Positions 16,605 to 25,600 of a DNA stretch of 56,844 bases are shown here, piece after piece; the first letter of the stretch is position 1; every line of letters begins with the position of its first letter. The stretch is taken from contig CACYRB010000015.1 in the NCBI GenBank assembly GCA_902776685.1, forward strand, positions 1 through 56,844, written 5' to 3'. The notes below the pieces were generated by a model that did not search any database, was not told the DNA's origin, and saw only the letters and a program-made list of their open reading frames with translations. This DNA is from an uncultured Prevotellaceae bacterium. Lineage in GTDB: Bacteria > Bacteroidota > Bacteroidia > Bacteroidales > Bacteroidaceae. The position numbers and the translations under genes were made by a program.

Positions 16605-18080
16605 CTATTGGCCATGATACTGGCCGATGAAAAGAACGGTTCCGGTGGCATGCTCGGTTATCACGTAGAGAAACGGACGGTTGGCATGGAAGACAAACTC
16701 TTTACGCGGCTTGGGCTTACCGCCATAGCCGATAACCATCACCTCGTCGAACGTGACAGCTGCGGCTCGGGTGCCCTCCTCATTGACCTCTATCTTGGCC
16801 TTCTGCAAAATCTTCGAAATACATAGCCGGGCATCAGGGCCATAGGCAGTGACATCGGCCATGAGACTGAAGTCGGAGCGCGACTCGTCGAAGGCCGTCG
16901 GAATGCCCAACTGGCATAGCAACTCATTCAGGTGCAGACGCACTTCGGACTCGAAACGGGGAAGCTTCACGTCGACCTTTTCATTACACAACTCGTTTCG
17001 CAGGCGGTTAAACGTCTCGGGAGTGAGATGTTGCAAGACCTCGGCGACGGAATGTCCCTCGTCGGGCAACAACACCGTCATATCATATCGCACTTCACCT
17101 TTATAGGGCATGCGCAACGCGGTATAACCTTTCTGGTCTGAGTAAAAGAAACTGCTTTTACGGTGCATCATGGGCATCTTCCGTCTTGTGCCATTCTCAA
17201 GGGTAAAATGCTCGTCGCGGGTGTCTTTCTTCTCAAACGGGCATACCCACGTACTCTCAAAATATACGGCATTCAGGCCATAGAGCAACGCGTCGGGCTC
17301 GGTGCTGTCAACTATTCCGGGTATCAGTCCACGGGTCTGGCGCGAAACCCAGTCGTTCACCTCGCGCACAGCTTCTGCCTTGCTGAAATCCATGTTGCGT
17401 ACCAGTGCAGCATAGTTGTCGGTGCACTGCTGGCGGAACTTGTCTTTCAACGCAAATTGATTGTTCACAAACAATGCGTTCGCCATCTGAAAGCACGAAC
17501 CAATCCGGCTGTCGGTGAAATAGGGAATCATCTTGAGGTAGAAACTATCGGTCTCCTCAGGTTCGGCTCCCAACAGACGTGTCAGCTCTGCCCGTGTTCG
17601 ACCTGCCGCCCCGTCGTTGGTCAGACTGAGCAGACTGGCAATGCTCAACGGCGAGAAAACAGTGCTCTGCTGTCGGGGGAACTCGCGCATCAGCCGGAAT
17701 GCAAGGTCGTTGACATGGTTGACGACACGTTTGTCGCTCTCCGTCAGTGACACCTCACGACGCTCCTTACGCGGCTGCACCAGACCATCATCGAGTTTCA
17801 TCAACATGTTCTGACTGGCTTTCATCGTCAAGCCCTCATAGCCTATAAAAGAGGCATGCAACTCAACATTCATGTCGGGAACCTCAATCGAAAAATCTCC
17901 GTTGTAATCCACGAGAACCCCTATCGAGGGATTGGAGTCGACCACCGTGACGCTGGCCCCTATCACCGGATCGCCAGACTTCGCATCAACCACCCTGCCT
18001 TTTATCACCACCTGCGCCGTTGCCAGCTGCAGTGATAGCATCATAAAGGCAATAACAGTTACAAAAAATCTTCTATTCAT
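16605..18080 (-). CDS. Serpin with N-terminal carboxypeptidase-regulatory-like domain
   Basis: 491 residues. Signal peptide (1-22), then a CarboxypepD_reg-like beta-sandwich (about 24-97; VVIKGRVVDAKSGDPVIGAS, FIGYEGL) of the kind found at the N-terminus of SusC receptors, then a full serpin domain (about 115-491; VFSPLSIASLLSL, LNAVYFESTW, ANRPFLYVI). The hinge EEGTRAAAVT (434-443) fits inhibitory serpins, with small residues at P12-P10. By hinge counting P1-P1' is about I450-G451, within FDEVMVIGYGG. It starts 21 bp after the sigma-factor gene stop, so the two are probably co-transcribed. An exported protease inhibitor is likely; the target is unknown. Confidence 0.93.
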   Translation of the reverse strand: MNRRFFVTVIAFMMLSLQLATAQVVIKGRVVDAKSGDPVIGASVTVVDSNPSIGVLVDYNGDFSIEVPDMNVELHASFIGYEGLTMKASQNMLMKLDDGLVQPRKERREVSLTESDKRVVNHVNDLAFRLMREFPRQQSTVFSPLSIASLLSLTNDGAAGRTRAELTRLLGAEPEETDSFYLKMIPYFTDSRIGSCFQMANALFVNNQFALKDKFRQQCTDNYAALVRNMDFSKAEAVREVNDWVSRQTRGLIPGIVDSTEPDALLYGLNAVYFESTWVCPFEKKDTRDEHFTLENGTRRKMPMMHRKSSFFYSDQKGYTALRMPYKGEVRYDMTVLLPDEGHSVAEVLQHLTPETFNRLRNELCNEKVDVKLPRFESEVRLHLNELLCQLGIPTAFDESRSDFSLMADVTAYGPDARLCISKILQKAKIEVNEEGTRAAAVTFDEVMVIGYGGKPKPRKEFVFHANRPFLYVITEHATGTVLFIGQYHGQ

Positions 18081-18101
18081 ATATTCTGAGATTATTATTC
18101 A

Positions 18102-19868
18102 TTATTGATAACCAACCAGGGTAACGCCAGCCGGCACCCTGACCATACGAATGTCCATATCGTCAAGACGTGTTTCGTAGGCCTGACGCAACGGTTTATG
18201 TTTGGTTCTTTCCCCTTTCTCTTCAGGTACCTTCACTTGTTCCGTGGCTGTTCTGACCCTCAGCTCGCAGGGGTAGTATCCGGGATATTGCACACGGAGA
18301 CGAGTGAACGGACAGACCGACATCGTGAAACAACCGTCAGCATTGGTGAACACACCATAGGCATGTTCCAGTCCACCCGCAGTGAGCATCACAGAAGCAC
18401 CGGGCAAAGGTCTTCCCTTGCTGTCTGTCACCCTGCCCCGTATCTGCATCATGCCGTCAACACCAGAATAACGACGGGAAGTGAGGAAACTACTGTATTC
18501 CACCGACTTGATGGCGTATGATGGAAGCGAATCGAGGACATCGGCCGCAACACAAATGCCATCGAGATAAACGCTGTCGGCATCATTGAACCGAAGGGCG
18601 GTGCGGGTGCGCTTAAGATGAATCGGTAAAGCATGGGGGGATATGCCACGACGGTCTTTCAACTGTATGTCGAGCTGTTCGCGGTTGCGCCTGACACGAA
18701 TAGACTTTGGACGTTCCCCCGGGTAGCTGAACGTCAGCTTCGCACCTTTAGGAACCGAATAAGAAAAAGCTCCGTAACCATTGGTGAACACGGTGTCAGT
18801 TGTTCCGCGATAGTTCACCATTATGCGTGCCGCGTTAAGCTGGTTGCCGGAGTAGTAACGACCTCCACGCACATGCCCGCTCACAACAACCCTACGGCTA
18901 AAGGTCGGCAATGGCATATTGCTCTCCCAGGTTTCAGAACGCGGATTGGTTTCCACACGAATAACATTCTTGTTGAGGGTATTGACATTCAGGGTACCGT
19001 CAGTTCTTGTTTCGATGCCGACGATATCGGTTTCGTCTAAGTAATTCAACACGAAATCGCGACTGTAGGCAGCGTCATCCGTGCGCCCATTGAAAATAAC
19101 ACGTGTGGTATCAGGCATCATACTTACCTGTTCCTTATATGTTTTTTCACGAAGAGTATCGACATTCTCCTTCGACAAAGGAGATGTCTCCGAGGTTACT
19201 GTTTCTGCATTTATCGTATCGGGAACTGCCAGTAAGAAGTCGGAAGAAGTCGGTGGAACAGGTTGCAGAGAGGAAGAAGGCACAGTCGGGGAGGATTTCA
19301 TTGCCGCGTGTCGGACAACACGAACACCAATGATGGCTGCTGCGGCCGCTGTGGCTATCAGTAGGATGATAACTGCCCAACGACGCAGTTTCTTCAGTGC
19401 CTGAGTGACATGCTTGTTGACAGCTGACGGACTGATACCCAACTGCCGGGCAGCCTCTTTGTAGGTTTGTTCTTCGTGATACACCAACGACAACACACGA
19501 CGGTCCTGTCGAGTCAGACGAGTATGCATGAGGGTTTCAAGAAGGTGCTTTTGTTCCTTAAGCTCGAGTTCGTCCGATTCCACCACATCGCTATCTATCA
19601 AATGCCGTTCAGCCTGTTTCCGGAAACGACGGCGGCGCAGTTGGTCGATGCAGGCACGCTTTACCACAGTGTAAAGAAAAGGACTCGACTGATTGCCCAA
19701 CGGCATCATAAGCCCACCCTTGACATTTTGGTGCCACAAGCGTGCAAAAACACTGCTGACCACATCGCGTGCCTCCTCGGCATCTCCCAGCATTGAAACA
19801 GCTAACCCTAAGAGTCGCGAGTAGTTCTGCTGAAAGAGAATCCCAAATTGCTGCTCACTATACGTCAT
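18102..19868 (-). CDS. ECF sigma factor fused to a membrane helix and extracytoplasmic receptor-like domains
   Basis: 588 residues from ATG 19868 (the open frame continues to 20024 through AT-rich leader). Sigma region 2 is at about 8-80 (LGDAEEARDVVSSVFARLWH; FLYTVVKRACIDQLRRRR) and region 4 at about 108-162 (TYKEAARQLGISPSAVNKHV). A single transmembrane helix follows (about 164-185). The rest (about 400 residues) should be outside the inner membrane: a plug-like stretch, a first CarboxypepD_reg-like domain (about 327-405), another plug-like stretch (about 430-478) and a second such domain (about 476-545; MQIRGRVTDSKGRPLPGASV). Normal ECF sigma factors have under 200 residues and a separate anti-sigma factor; here the anchor and sensor appear to be in the same chain. 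Confidence 0.9.
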   Translation of the reverse strand: MTYSEQQFGILFQQNYSRLLGLAVSMLGDAEEARDVVSSVFARLWHQNVKGGLMMPLGNQSSPFLYTVVKRACIDQLRRRRFRKQAERHLIDSDVVESDELELKEQKHLLETLMHTRLTRQDRRVLSLVYHEEQTYKEAARQLGISPSAVNKHVTQALKKLRRWAVIILLIATAAAAAIIGVRVVRHAAMKSSPTVPSSSLQPVPPTSSDFLLAVPDTINAETVTSETSPLSKENVDTLREKTYKEQVSMMPDTTRVIFNGRTDDAAYSRDFVLNYLDETDIVGIETRTDGTLNVNTLNKNVIRVETNPRSETWESNMPLPTFSRRVVVSGHVRGGRYYSGNQLNAARIMVNYRGTTDTVFTNGYGAFSYSVPKGAKLTFSYPGERPKSIRVRRNREQLDIQLKDRRGISPHALPIHLKRTRTALRFNDADSVYLDGICVAADVLDSLPSYAIKSVEYSSFLTSRRYSGVDGMMQIRGRVTDSKGRPLPGASVMLTAGGLEHAYGVFTNADGCFTMSVCPFTRLRVQYPGYYPCELRVRTATEQVKVPEEKGERTKHKPLRQAYETRLDDMDIRMVRVPAGVTLVGYQ

Positions 19869-19957
19869 TCGGTTGATTATATTCTTTTCTATATATAACG
19901 GATAGAAAACAAAAATCAATACCCTAAATGCAAGAAAAAATGTTATCAGATAAAAAA

Positions 19958-20018
19958 AGACAAAAAATATCCCCGCAATCTCAGACAATCCCGAAGGAAA
20001 ATCATATTGACTGCGGGG
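19958..20018 (-). terminator. Terminator downstream of tRNA-Val
   Basis: On the minus strand CCCCGCA pairs with TGCGGGG across a 34-nt loop, followed by ATATTTTTTGTCTTTTTTT. It lies 11 bp past the tRNA 3' end. Confidence 0.7.
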
Positions 20019-20028
20019 AAACACCCCG

Positions 20029-20103
20029 TGGGCGCTGAGGGAGTCGAACCCCCGACCCTCTGCTTGTAAGGCAGATGCTCTAAACCAACTGAGCTAAGCG
20101 CCC
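20029..20103 (-). tRNA. tRNA-Val (anticodon TAC)
   Basis: The minus strand folds as a tRNA: acceptor GGGCGCT with AGCGCCC, D-arm TTAGCTCAGTTGGTTTAGAGC, anticodon stem CTGCC/GGCAG-type with loop CTTACAA (anticodon TAC), T-arm with GGTTCGACTCC. CCA is not encoded. About 75 nt. Confidence 0.95.
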
Positions 20104-20270
20104 TCGCTCTGGAAAAGCGATGCAAAGGTACATCTTTTTGTTGAACCCACCAAATTTTTCCACAACTTTTTTCATTTTGCAGGCAAAAAAGGCTCTACTT
20201 CGGCTTTCGGACATCAAAAAAGACTATGATAGCGATATCAATTGAAAACATAAACCTGCGACTTTACCCT

Positions 20271-20410
20271 CAGTACTTCATAGAGAGGACTGCAGTACTT
20301 CATAGAGAGGACGAGAGTTTTCCATAGAGAGGACGAGGAAAAGGGAAAAGGGAAAAGGGAAAAGGTGAAAAGGGAAAAAAGTGTAAAGGTAAAAAGGTGT
20401 AAAGGTTTTG
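20271..20410. repeat. CATAGAGAGGAC repeats and a purine tract
   Basis: Three copies of a ~23-bp unit containing CATAGAGAGGAC (20271-20337) are followed by a purine-only run of AAAAGGG-type units to about 20410. No gene is supported in the 20105-20629 gap. Confidence 0.7.
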
Positions 20411-20411
20411 A

Positions 20412-20463
20412 CTCCATTAGCATGTAGGGACGCGGCGTGCCGCGTCCCTACATGCTAATGGAG
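20412..20463. repeat. Perfect 24-bp-stem palindrome (GTAGGGACGCGG family)
   Basis: 24-bp arms, 4-nt loop CGTG. The inner part GTAGGGACGCGGCGTGCCGCGT recurs at 47120-47141 and 48416-48437; shorter forms are at 37291-37306 and 8831-8846. The copy at about 47108 also shares the outer CTCCATTnGCAT. Confidence 0.9.
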
Positions 20464-20629
20464 ACTTATCACTTTTTTCAACTTTTAAACTTTTTAATTT
20501 TTCACTTTTTGATGTCCCGACATGCGTGGCGGCAATGTCTTTTTGTTCTTATGTTAATATGTCTGTTTTGTTTTTATATTAATATGTCTTTTACGCTGTT
20601 CTTTTGTCTCTATATCAAGAAGAAAAAAA

Positions 20630-20660
20630 GACACCTCCCTTTCGGGAAGTGTCCTTTTTA
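20630..20660 (-). terminator. Terminator of the OmpA-family gene
   Basis: On the minus strand GACACTTCCC pairs with GGGAGGTGTC around GAAA, followed by TTTTTTTC. It lies 26 bp past the stop. Confidence 0.85.
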
Positions 20661-20685
20661 TGAAAATTGATTTAACTTTCTGAGA

Positions 20686-21885
20686 TTACTCAACGACGCG
20701 AACAGTTGCACGACGGTTGAACGAAATCGGAGAGAGTTCGTTAACGCCACCATGACCCTGAGTGGTAATCTTGCTTTCGCTGACACCCATCTTAACGAGC
20801 TCGCCCTTAACGGTCTTAGCACGCTCTTCAGAGAGCCACTGGTTACGCTCTGCAGAACCAGTTGCGCTGTCTGCATAACCGTCAACCTTGAGGTTAGAGT
20901 TGTTGTCAACAGCATACTTAGCAAGAGCGCGAACGTTTACGAGGTCATACTTGGAAGCGATGTTGGTCTTGTCGATATTGAAGAATACAGATACCGGAGT
21001 AGTGATGAATTCCTTAACAGTCTTGCTCGGACCAGTGGGGCCGGGTTTCGGCTGGTTCTTCAGCAGGTTCTGCAGGCGAGCGTTCTCAGCGTTAGCCTCG
21101 TTCAGGCGAGCGTTGAGGGCATCGATCTGAGCCTGAGAGAGAGCCTTGATAGCGTCAACATCGGGAACGCGATCCCATGTGGTCTTGCCAAGGTTCAGAG
21201 TCAAACCAACTTCACCGTAGATGTTGTTGTCCTGACCACGCCAGATGCGCTTGCCATTACCAGCAACGCCAGCGCGATCATAACCGTCGATATCGTCCTC
21301 GTAGCGGTTCCAACCAGCTTCAACGTTGAGGGCGAAGCGGTTAGACAGACGGAACTCGTTCAAGATACCGAGGCTGAGACCCATAGCATAGCGGTTTTCG
21401 GTCATGTTACGACCTACACCAGCACCAGCGAACGGAATGAAGCTCCAGAAACGGTTGGGGTTGTATCCACAAAGCATGTTGCTCAGGTTGAAGAGCACGT
21501 GCTCATTGGCAATCCAATACTTTGTTCCGTGAGAGAGATTGTGGTTGGGATAACCATCACGTGCTACGTTGTAGCCACCAGTACCGATTACGGTACGACC
21601 CCAGATACCCTGAACCTTTGTACGGAGACCGATTCCAGGAGTAAACCACTTACCGATGGCGACTGAAACGCCAGGGTTTGAACGATGACCCTTAAACAGA
21701 CCGCGATCAAGGTTGTGTCCGTGCTCCTGGGTTGAATACCAAGCATCCCAGTGGAAGTTACCTTGAATAAACCAGTTCTGCCAGAATGAATTGGTGACAA
21801 CGCTGTGCTTTGTCACTTCTGCGTCCTGAGCCTGAATGCCCAGAGTAACGCCGGCAAAAGCCAAAACAATTAATAATTTTTTCAT
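20686..21885 (-). CDS. OmpA-family outer-membrane protein
   Basis: 399 residues: signal peptide (1-19, ending IQAQ), an N-terminal beta-barrel (about 25-235, aromatic-rich strands such as WFIQGNFHWDAWYST), a heptad-like linker (about 245-280; LNARLNEANAENARLQNLL), a short Pro-rich stretch, and a C-terminal OmpA peptidoglycan-binding domain (about 290-399; VFFNIDKTNI, LKVDGYADSATGSAERN, LSEERAKTVKGELVKMGV). It anchors the outer membrane to the cell wall and is usually abundant. A promoter with a 5'-end stem-loop suggests high, stable expression. Confidence 0.93.
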   Translation of the reverse strand: MKKLLIVLAFAGVTLGIQAQDAEVTKHSVVTNSFWQNWFIQGNFHWDAWYSTQEHGHNLDRGLFKGHRSNPGVSVAIGKWFTPGIGLRTKVQGIWGRTVIGTGGYNVARDGYPNHNLSHGTKYWIANEHVLFNLSNMLCGYNPNRFWSFIPFAGAGVGRNMTENRYAMGLSLGILNEFRLSNRFALNVEAGWNRYEDDIDGYDRAGVAGNGKRIWRGQDNNIYGEVGLTLNLGKTTWDRVPDVDAIKALSQAQIDALNARLNEANAENARLQNLLKNQPKPGPTGPSKTVKEFITTPVSVFFNIDKTNIASKYDLVNVRALAKYAVDNNSNLKVDGYADSATGSAERNQWLSEERAKTVKGELVKMGVSESKITTQGHGGVNELSPISFNRRATVRVVE

Positions 21886-21922
21886 AACCTTTATTTATTT
21901 AACAATCAAATTATTTCCTTTT

Positions 21923-21959
21923 CACGAATAGGCATACCGACTATTCGTGCGCAAAGATA
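21923..21959 (-). promoter_or_regulatory. OmpA gene promoter with 5'-terminal mRNA hairpin
   Basis: TATCTTTG -7 box at 21952-21959 (minus strand). The predicted start is near 21949, so the transcript would begin with CACGAATAG, which pairs perfectly with CTATTCGTG 9 nt later (21923-21931). A stem at the very 5' end would protect the mRNA from 5'-end-dependent decay. Confidence 0.6.
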
Positions 21960-22055
21960 GTAATATTTTTTTAATCTCTTCACTTTTTTTGAAGAAAAAT
22001 TCACTTTTTGTGAAAAAAATGACTTTTTTTTTGATTTTTCTGCATTTTTACGGCT

Positions 22056-23855
22056 TTAATGGAGCAATTTCTCTATTTCAGTCTGTTCCAAGATGCCTGT
22101 GACTTTCTTTCCGTCGGGTGTATAGCCGTTGTTTGGACAAGAGAAGAGGGCGTTGATGAGGGCCTCCATCTCTTCATTGTTCAACACCTGACCGTAGGGT
22201 ATGGCTGCATGATGTGCCATGCTGAACGAGAGTGCATCGTTTATCTGGTCGGCAACCTTCACATCGGCCTCGGCCGCTGTTGCCACCATGTCGGCCACCA
22301 ACTGCGGCAGGCTGATGCCTTCGAGACCTGCCGGGGCGCCGTTGATAGCATAGCTGCCACGGCCGAGTGACGTCAGCTCAAAGCCCATCGCCTCCAACTC
22401 GGGCAGGATTTGCTCGAGCACGACAGCCAACGACGGCGAGAGTTCCACCGTCTCGGGGAACAACACCTTTTGCGAAACGGTCTTTTGCTGTCGCAGTTGC
22501 TCTTTATACTGTTCATATAAAATACGTACATGCGCGCGATGCTGGTCCACGACCATCAGTCCCGACTTCACCGCCGTGATGATATAACGTCCTTTATATT
22601 GGTAGTGGATGGGTGACTTCTCCTCCATCAAGGAGCCATCATCCTGACTCTCAAAGAGTTCACCGACAGGTTTCTCTTCTTTTTGAAGCCCGTCATAGAG
22701 TTCCTCCCAGTTGTTGGTCGGACGTGGTCTTGTATGGTCGGACGTAGTCTTAAAGGGGTTGTACTGCGGATTGACCTCCACCCGAGGTGCGTTTGCCTGA
22801 CTGCCCTCGACAAACAACGGGATGTCGGGACGGCCCTCGGTGTCAAACTCGATCGACGGCACCTCATGATAGAGTCCTACCGCCTCCTTCACCGCCGCCA
22901 GCAGAATCTGCCAGATGGCCTGTTCGTTCTCAAACTTGATTTCGGTCTTCACCGGATGAATATTGACGTCGATATTCTGCGGTTCTACATCGAAATAGAT
23001 AAAGAACGGAACTTGCTCGCCGGCGGGGACCAACCTGTCGAAAGCCGTCTGCACCGCCTTGGCAAAATAGGCGTGTTTCATGTAGCGGCCATTGACAAAG
23101 AAATACTGGTGTGCCCCTTTCTTCCTCGCCGACTCAGGTTTTCCCACGAAGCCATGTATCTTGCACAGTGTGGTATCGACCTCCACGGGCAGCAAGTCTT
23201 GGTTGAGTCGCTTGCCGAACACATCAACGATGCGTTGCCGCAGACCTGTCGCCCGCAAGTTGAACAGCTCTGTCCCATTGCTGTGAAGCGTGAAAGCGAT
23301 GTCGGGATTCACGAGCACGATGCGCTCAAAAGCGGCAAGGATATTATTGAGTTCCGTGGCATTCGACTTCAGGAACTTACGCCGTGCCGGTACATTATAG
23401 AAAAGATTTTCTACCAGGAAGTTACTACCCTCTGCACATGAGCAAGGCTCCTGTCCGACAAACCGCGACCCTGCTATTGACAGCTGCGTCCCGATGTCCT
23501 CGCCCCGCAACCGCGTCTTCAGCTCAACCTGCGCCACTGCGGCTATAGAGGCCAGTGCTTCTCCGCGGAAACCCATGGTGGTCAGGGCAAACAGGTCGTC
23601 GGCCTTGCGGATTTTCGATGTGGCATGACGCTCGAATGACAGTCGCGCATCGGTCTCAGACATTCCTTTTCCGTTATCGATAACCTGGATAGAGGTACGA
23701 CCGGCATCCACCACAACCACATTTATCTCTGTGGCTTCGGCGTCGACAGCATTTTCCACCAGCTCTTTAATCACGCTGGCAGGCCGCTGTATCACCTCAC
23801 CGGCTGCAATCTGATTGGCAACCGAGTCGGGCAGAAGTTGTATGATGTCACTCAT
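22056..23855 (-). CDS. mutL: DNA mismatch repair protein MutL
   Basis: 599 residues. N-terminal GHL ATPase motifs are present: [15 protein letters not shown] and [16 protein letters not shown]. The C-terminal dimerisation domain begins near residue 400. The position of the endonuclease motif DQHA(x2)E(x4)E reads [12 protein letters not shown], lacking the first catalytic Glu, so nuclease activity is doubtful unless this is the lineage norm. MutL couples MutS mismatch recognition to downstream repair. It is last in the guaB-to-mutL run of minus-strand genes, starting 32 bp after the OstA-like gene. Confidence 0.96.
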   Translation of the reverse strand: MSDIIQLLPDSVANQIAAGEVIQRPASVIKELVENAVDAEATEINVVVVDAGRTSIQVIDNGKGMSETDARLSFERHATSKIRKADDLFALTTMGFRGEALASIAAVAQVELKTRLRGEDIGTQLSIAGSRFVGQEPCSCAEGSNFLVENLFYNVPARRKFLKSNATELNNILAAFERIVLVNPDIAFTLHSNGTELFNLRATGLRQRIVDVFGKRLNQDLLPVEVDTTLCKIHGFVGKPESARKKGAHQYFFVNGRYMKHAYFAKAVQTAFDRLVPAGEQVPFFIYFDVEPQNIDVNIHPVKTEIKFENEQAIWQILLAAVKEAVGLYHEVPSIEFDTEGRPDIPLFVEGSQANAPRVEVNPQYNPFKTTSDHTRPRPTNNWEELYDGLQKEEKPVGELFESQDDGSLMEEKSPIHYQYKGRYIITAVKSGLMVVDQHRAHVRILYEQYKEQLRQQKTVSQKVLFPETVELSPSLAVVLEQILPELEAMGFELTSLGRGSYAINGAPAGLEGISLPQLVADMVATAAEADVKVADQINDALSFSMAHHAAIPYGQVLNNEEMEALINALFSCPNNGYTPDGKKVTGILEQTEIEKLLH

Positions 23856-23887
23856 CGCGTTTTATGAATATCTTTCTAAGCTATGCG

Positions 23888-25600
23888 TCATTTCAAGGTT
23901 CGTCGTCCCCCTGCACGCTGCGGCAGCGGAGCGATTGGCCGGTCGATTGACTTCAGTTTCTGGTCGTCGGGCTTTCCTGCCACACGGAAGATGTCGTTTT
24001 TGTCTTTTGGCCGCACATTCTCAAACCAGCCGAAGCCCTTGAGTCTGTATTTCTCGGGCGGTATCTGCGTAAGGGGATACCACGTTGCCTTCACGCTCGA
24101 CGTCTTGATCTTGTCCAGTTTCCGTTCGACGGTCAGGAACATTGTCATCGTGTCGGTCTCCATATAGTTCAGGGCCATCAGCGTGCTATCCTTGTCGTCA
24201 ACGGGATAGTAGATGCCCCTGACATTTCCGGTCCAGACCACCCTTCTCACTTTTCCGTCTTCGAAGAAAGTCTTCAGGCTATCGGCCAGCACCTGGTTGT
24301 AATGGTCCATGTCGTCAATCTTTTCAATGCTGAGTGCCTGCCTGAGCACCTGCGCCTCGCGCACCGTGCTGTCGTTCAGGAACACCTTTATCACCTCGCC
24401 CAGCAGCTGACGGTTCTCGTTCCACACAATCGGGTCTTTATACATCGTCATGCACGTGTCGAGCGAGCTGAAGACGAGCGAGTCGCATACCGCCTGCACA
24501 TCGGTTCTGTAGGCGCGGGCATTGTTGTAGCCATGCACCTTCCTGTAGACCGAGTCGGTTTCAATGTTGAACGTCTCGATGCGCAGCGTATCGGCGTGCA
24601 TGAACAGCGTGTCGCCCTGCGAATATTCCTTTACCAGCGCGTTTGTCGTGGCATAGCCGGCACCCGTCTTGTCGTTGTAGACGAGCTGTTCGCAACGCAA
24701 CTCGTTTTTGTTTTCCCTGTCGATGTAGATGACGTTTCCGCGTCCGCGGTTGTAGCCCGTCACTTTGTCGTAGATGAGCGTGTCGCCGGCTATCGTCTTC
24801 TCTTTGTCGACAATCGTCGATCGGCCGTAGAGGTTGGCTTGGTCGTTTCGGGTGTCGTAATAGGCGTCTTCGGTCTCGATCTCGCTCGATCCGCTTTTGA
24901 TGGTCGAAGGTCGGAGCGGTCCACGTCCGCCGTCGGAGACGTATTTACCGACGATGTGTGCCAACGATTTCCTCGTGTCGTAGTAGAGCGTGTCCGTGTG
25001 TATCGTGTGCTTCGGGCTGGTCAGCTTCACGTTGAAATAGAATTCCGCCTCGCGGGTCTCCGTGTTGTATTGTCCCCAGTCGGCCGTCAGTCGGTCGTTG
25101 CCGTCGATGAGTTCGCCTCCATCGAAGAAATAGGCATTGCCATAGAAGCGGTCGTAGTTCAGGCTGTCGCATCGCAGCGTCTGCTTTCTATGTTTGAGCA
25201 CCACGTTTCGTCGGGCTTCCATCATCTGGTTTTGTCCGTCGTATCGCGCCCGCTCGCAAGTCAGAGAGAGTGTGTCGCCCTGTGTGAAGCGCACGTGTCC
25301 GAATGCTCGGAACGAGTTCGACTCCTGATAGTAATAGGCACTGTCGCACCACAGATTAGAACCGGCATGCCTGAAATGAACATGTCCTTTCACAATCTGC
25401 GCGTCGGGCGTGCTGCCAAAAGCATCGTACTTCAGCTCGTCGGAGTGAACCAGATAGACACGTTCATCGGTTTTTCCCTTTCCCCGTCCGCGCTGTGCCG
25501 TGACGTTCTGCACTATAGAAAAGGTAAACAGGCATAAAACCATTATCATAACGACTTTATGCCCAGATACATTTGTTCCGCAGTGCTTCCTTCTTGTCAT
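23888..25600 (-). CDS. OstA-like (LptA/LptD N-domain-like) envelope protein
   Basis: 570 residues. After an N-terminal signal (VMIMVLCLFTFSIVQNVTAQ) the protein is a long series of beta-strand repeats of OstA/LptA type, for example KGHVHFRHAGSNLWCDSAYY and GHVRFTQGDTLSLTCERARY. Such beta-jellyroll repeats bridge the periplasm for LPS transport; Bacteroidetes carry this large form beside mutL. It overlaps the surA stop codon by three bases, so translation is probably coupled. The exact role compared with LptA is inferred. Confidence 0.85.
   Translation of the reverse strand: MTRRKHCGTNVSGHKVVMIMVLCLFTFSIVQNVTAQRGRGKGKTDERVYLVHSDELKYDAFGSTPDAQIVKGHVHFRHAGSNLWCDSAYYYQESNSFRAFGHVRFTQGDTLSLTCERARYDGQNQMMEARRNVVLKHRKQTLRCDSLNYDRFYGNAYFFDGGELIDGNDRLTADWGQYNTETREAEFYFNVKLTSPKHTIHTDTLYYDTRKSLAHIVGKYVSDGGRGPLRPSTIKSGSSEIETEDAYYDTRNDQANLYGRSTIVDKEKTIAGDTLIYDKVTGYNRGRGNVIYIDRENKNELRCEQLVYNDKTGAGYATTNALVKEYSQGDTLFMHADTLRIETFNIETDSVYRKVHGYNNARAYRTDVQAVCDSLVFSSLDTCMTMYKDPIVWNENRQLLGEVIKVFLNDSTVREAQVLRQALSIEKIDDMDHYNQVLADSLKTFFEDGKVRRVVWTGNVRGIYYPVDDKDSTLMALNYMETDTMTMFLTVERKLDKIKTSSVKATWYPLTQIPPEKYRLKGFGWFENVRPKDKNDIFRVAGKPDDQKLKSIDRPIAPLPQRAGGRRTLK

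Noticed and set aside
20238-20423. 61-codon frame of Phe/Leu/Ser repeats
   Set aside because: It is read from a purine tract and short repeats next to a palindrome; no promoter or conserved features.
24302-25537. 411-codon plus-strand frame opposite the OstA-like gene
   Set aside because: Composition is the mirror of the minus-strand gene (Val/Arg/Leu-rich), with no signal, motif or promoter. Similar long shadows oppose recQ, clpX, guaB, surA, tig and the GH3 genes.
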